A model generated the notes under the pieces. The model had not been told where the DNA came from. It saw only the letters and a program-made list of their open reading frames with translations, and did no database searches. Below are positions 5,840-5,879 of a stretch of 5,879 nucleotides of DNA, in pieces; within the stretch, counting starts at the first letter, position 1; each line of letters starts with the position of its first letter. This stretch comes from Oscillospiraceae bacterium (GTDB taxonomy: Bacteria; Bacillota; Clostridia; Oscillospirales; Oscillospiraceae). Made by a program: the position numbers and the translations under genes. Location of the stretch: positions 1 to 5,879 of the forward strand of contig JAEDKW010000064.1 in assembly GCA_016295615.1 (NCBI GenBank), in the 5' to 3' direction.

Positions 5840-5879
5840 CTTACTGTTATCGTCCCTTGCGTGCCGGTTTTTACTTGTT

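Noticed and set aside
5840..5879. Possible C-terminus of a convergent minus-strand gene at the right edge
   Set aside because: Only about 40 bases remain. More than one minus-strand frame is plausible and none can be recognised.

Overview
This window carries a compact 5-oxoproline (pyroglutamate) utilisation locus. Five genes lie on the minus strand, and a divergent AraC-family regulator lies on the plus strand. In transcription order (right to left) the minus-strand genes are pxpA (LamB/YcsF family), an NRAMP-like membrane transporter, pxpB (KipI family), pxpC (KipA / biotin-dependent carboxyltransferase-like family) and a DUF1445 protein (YcsI / D-glutamate cyclase-like), which runs off the left edge just short of its expected C-terminus. 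PxpA, PxpB and PxpC together form the prokaryotic ATP-dependent 5-oxoprolinase, which opens the lactam of 5-oxoproline to give glutamate. The gene set closely matches the Bacillus subtilis ycsF-ycsG-ycsI-kipI-kipA(-kipR) cluster. Here the DUF1445 gene has moved to the distal end, and an AraC-type regulator replaces the IclR-type KipR.

Organism: GC-rich coding sequence, strong AGGAGG-type ribosome binding sites, AT-rich spacers, a YcsG-like transporter as in Bacillus, and an AraC regulator with an HWHEE cupin motif all suggest a Firmicute. A fairly GC-rich gut Clostridia (Oscillospiraceae-like) is my best guess. This rests on style and gene content only; no marker gene is present.

Layout: 1-755 DUF1445 (minus, truncated by the window edge); 794-1744 pxpC; 1741-2487 pxpB (4-nt ATGA overlap with pxpC); 2488-2558 intercistronic gap with a 9-bp GC-rich hairpin; 2559-3797 NRAMP-like transporter; 3798-3850 short gap; 3851-4618 pxpA; 4619-4818 AT-rich divergent control region with a near-consensus plus-strand promoter and several dyads; 4819-5700 AraC regulator; 5701-5879 non-coding tail with a 15-bp perfect hairpin terminator.

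How it may work together (inference): the transporter brings in 5-oxoproline or a related small metabolite, PxpABC hydrolyses it to glutamate, and the DUF1445 protein links D-glutamate and 5-oxo-D-proline. The AraC protein senses a pathway ligand with its cupin domain and controls the divergent operon. The most notable point is that the NRAMP-like protein lacks both metal-binding signatures of true NRAMP transporters, so it is probably not a transition-metal transporter. Nothing in the window looks like a mobile element, CRISPR array, tRNA or rRNA.
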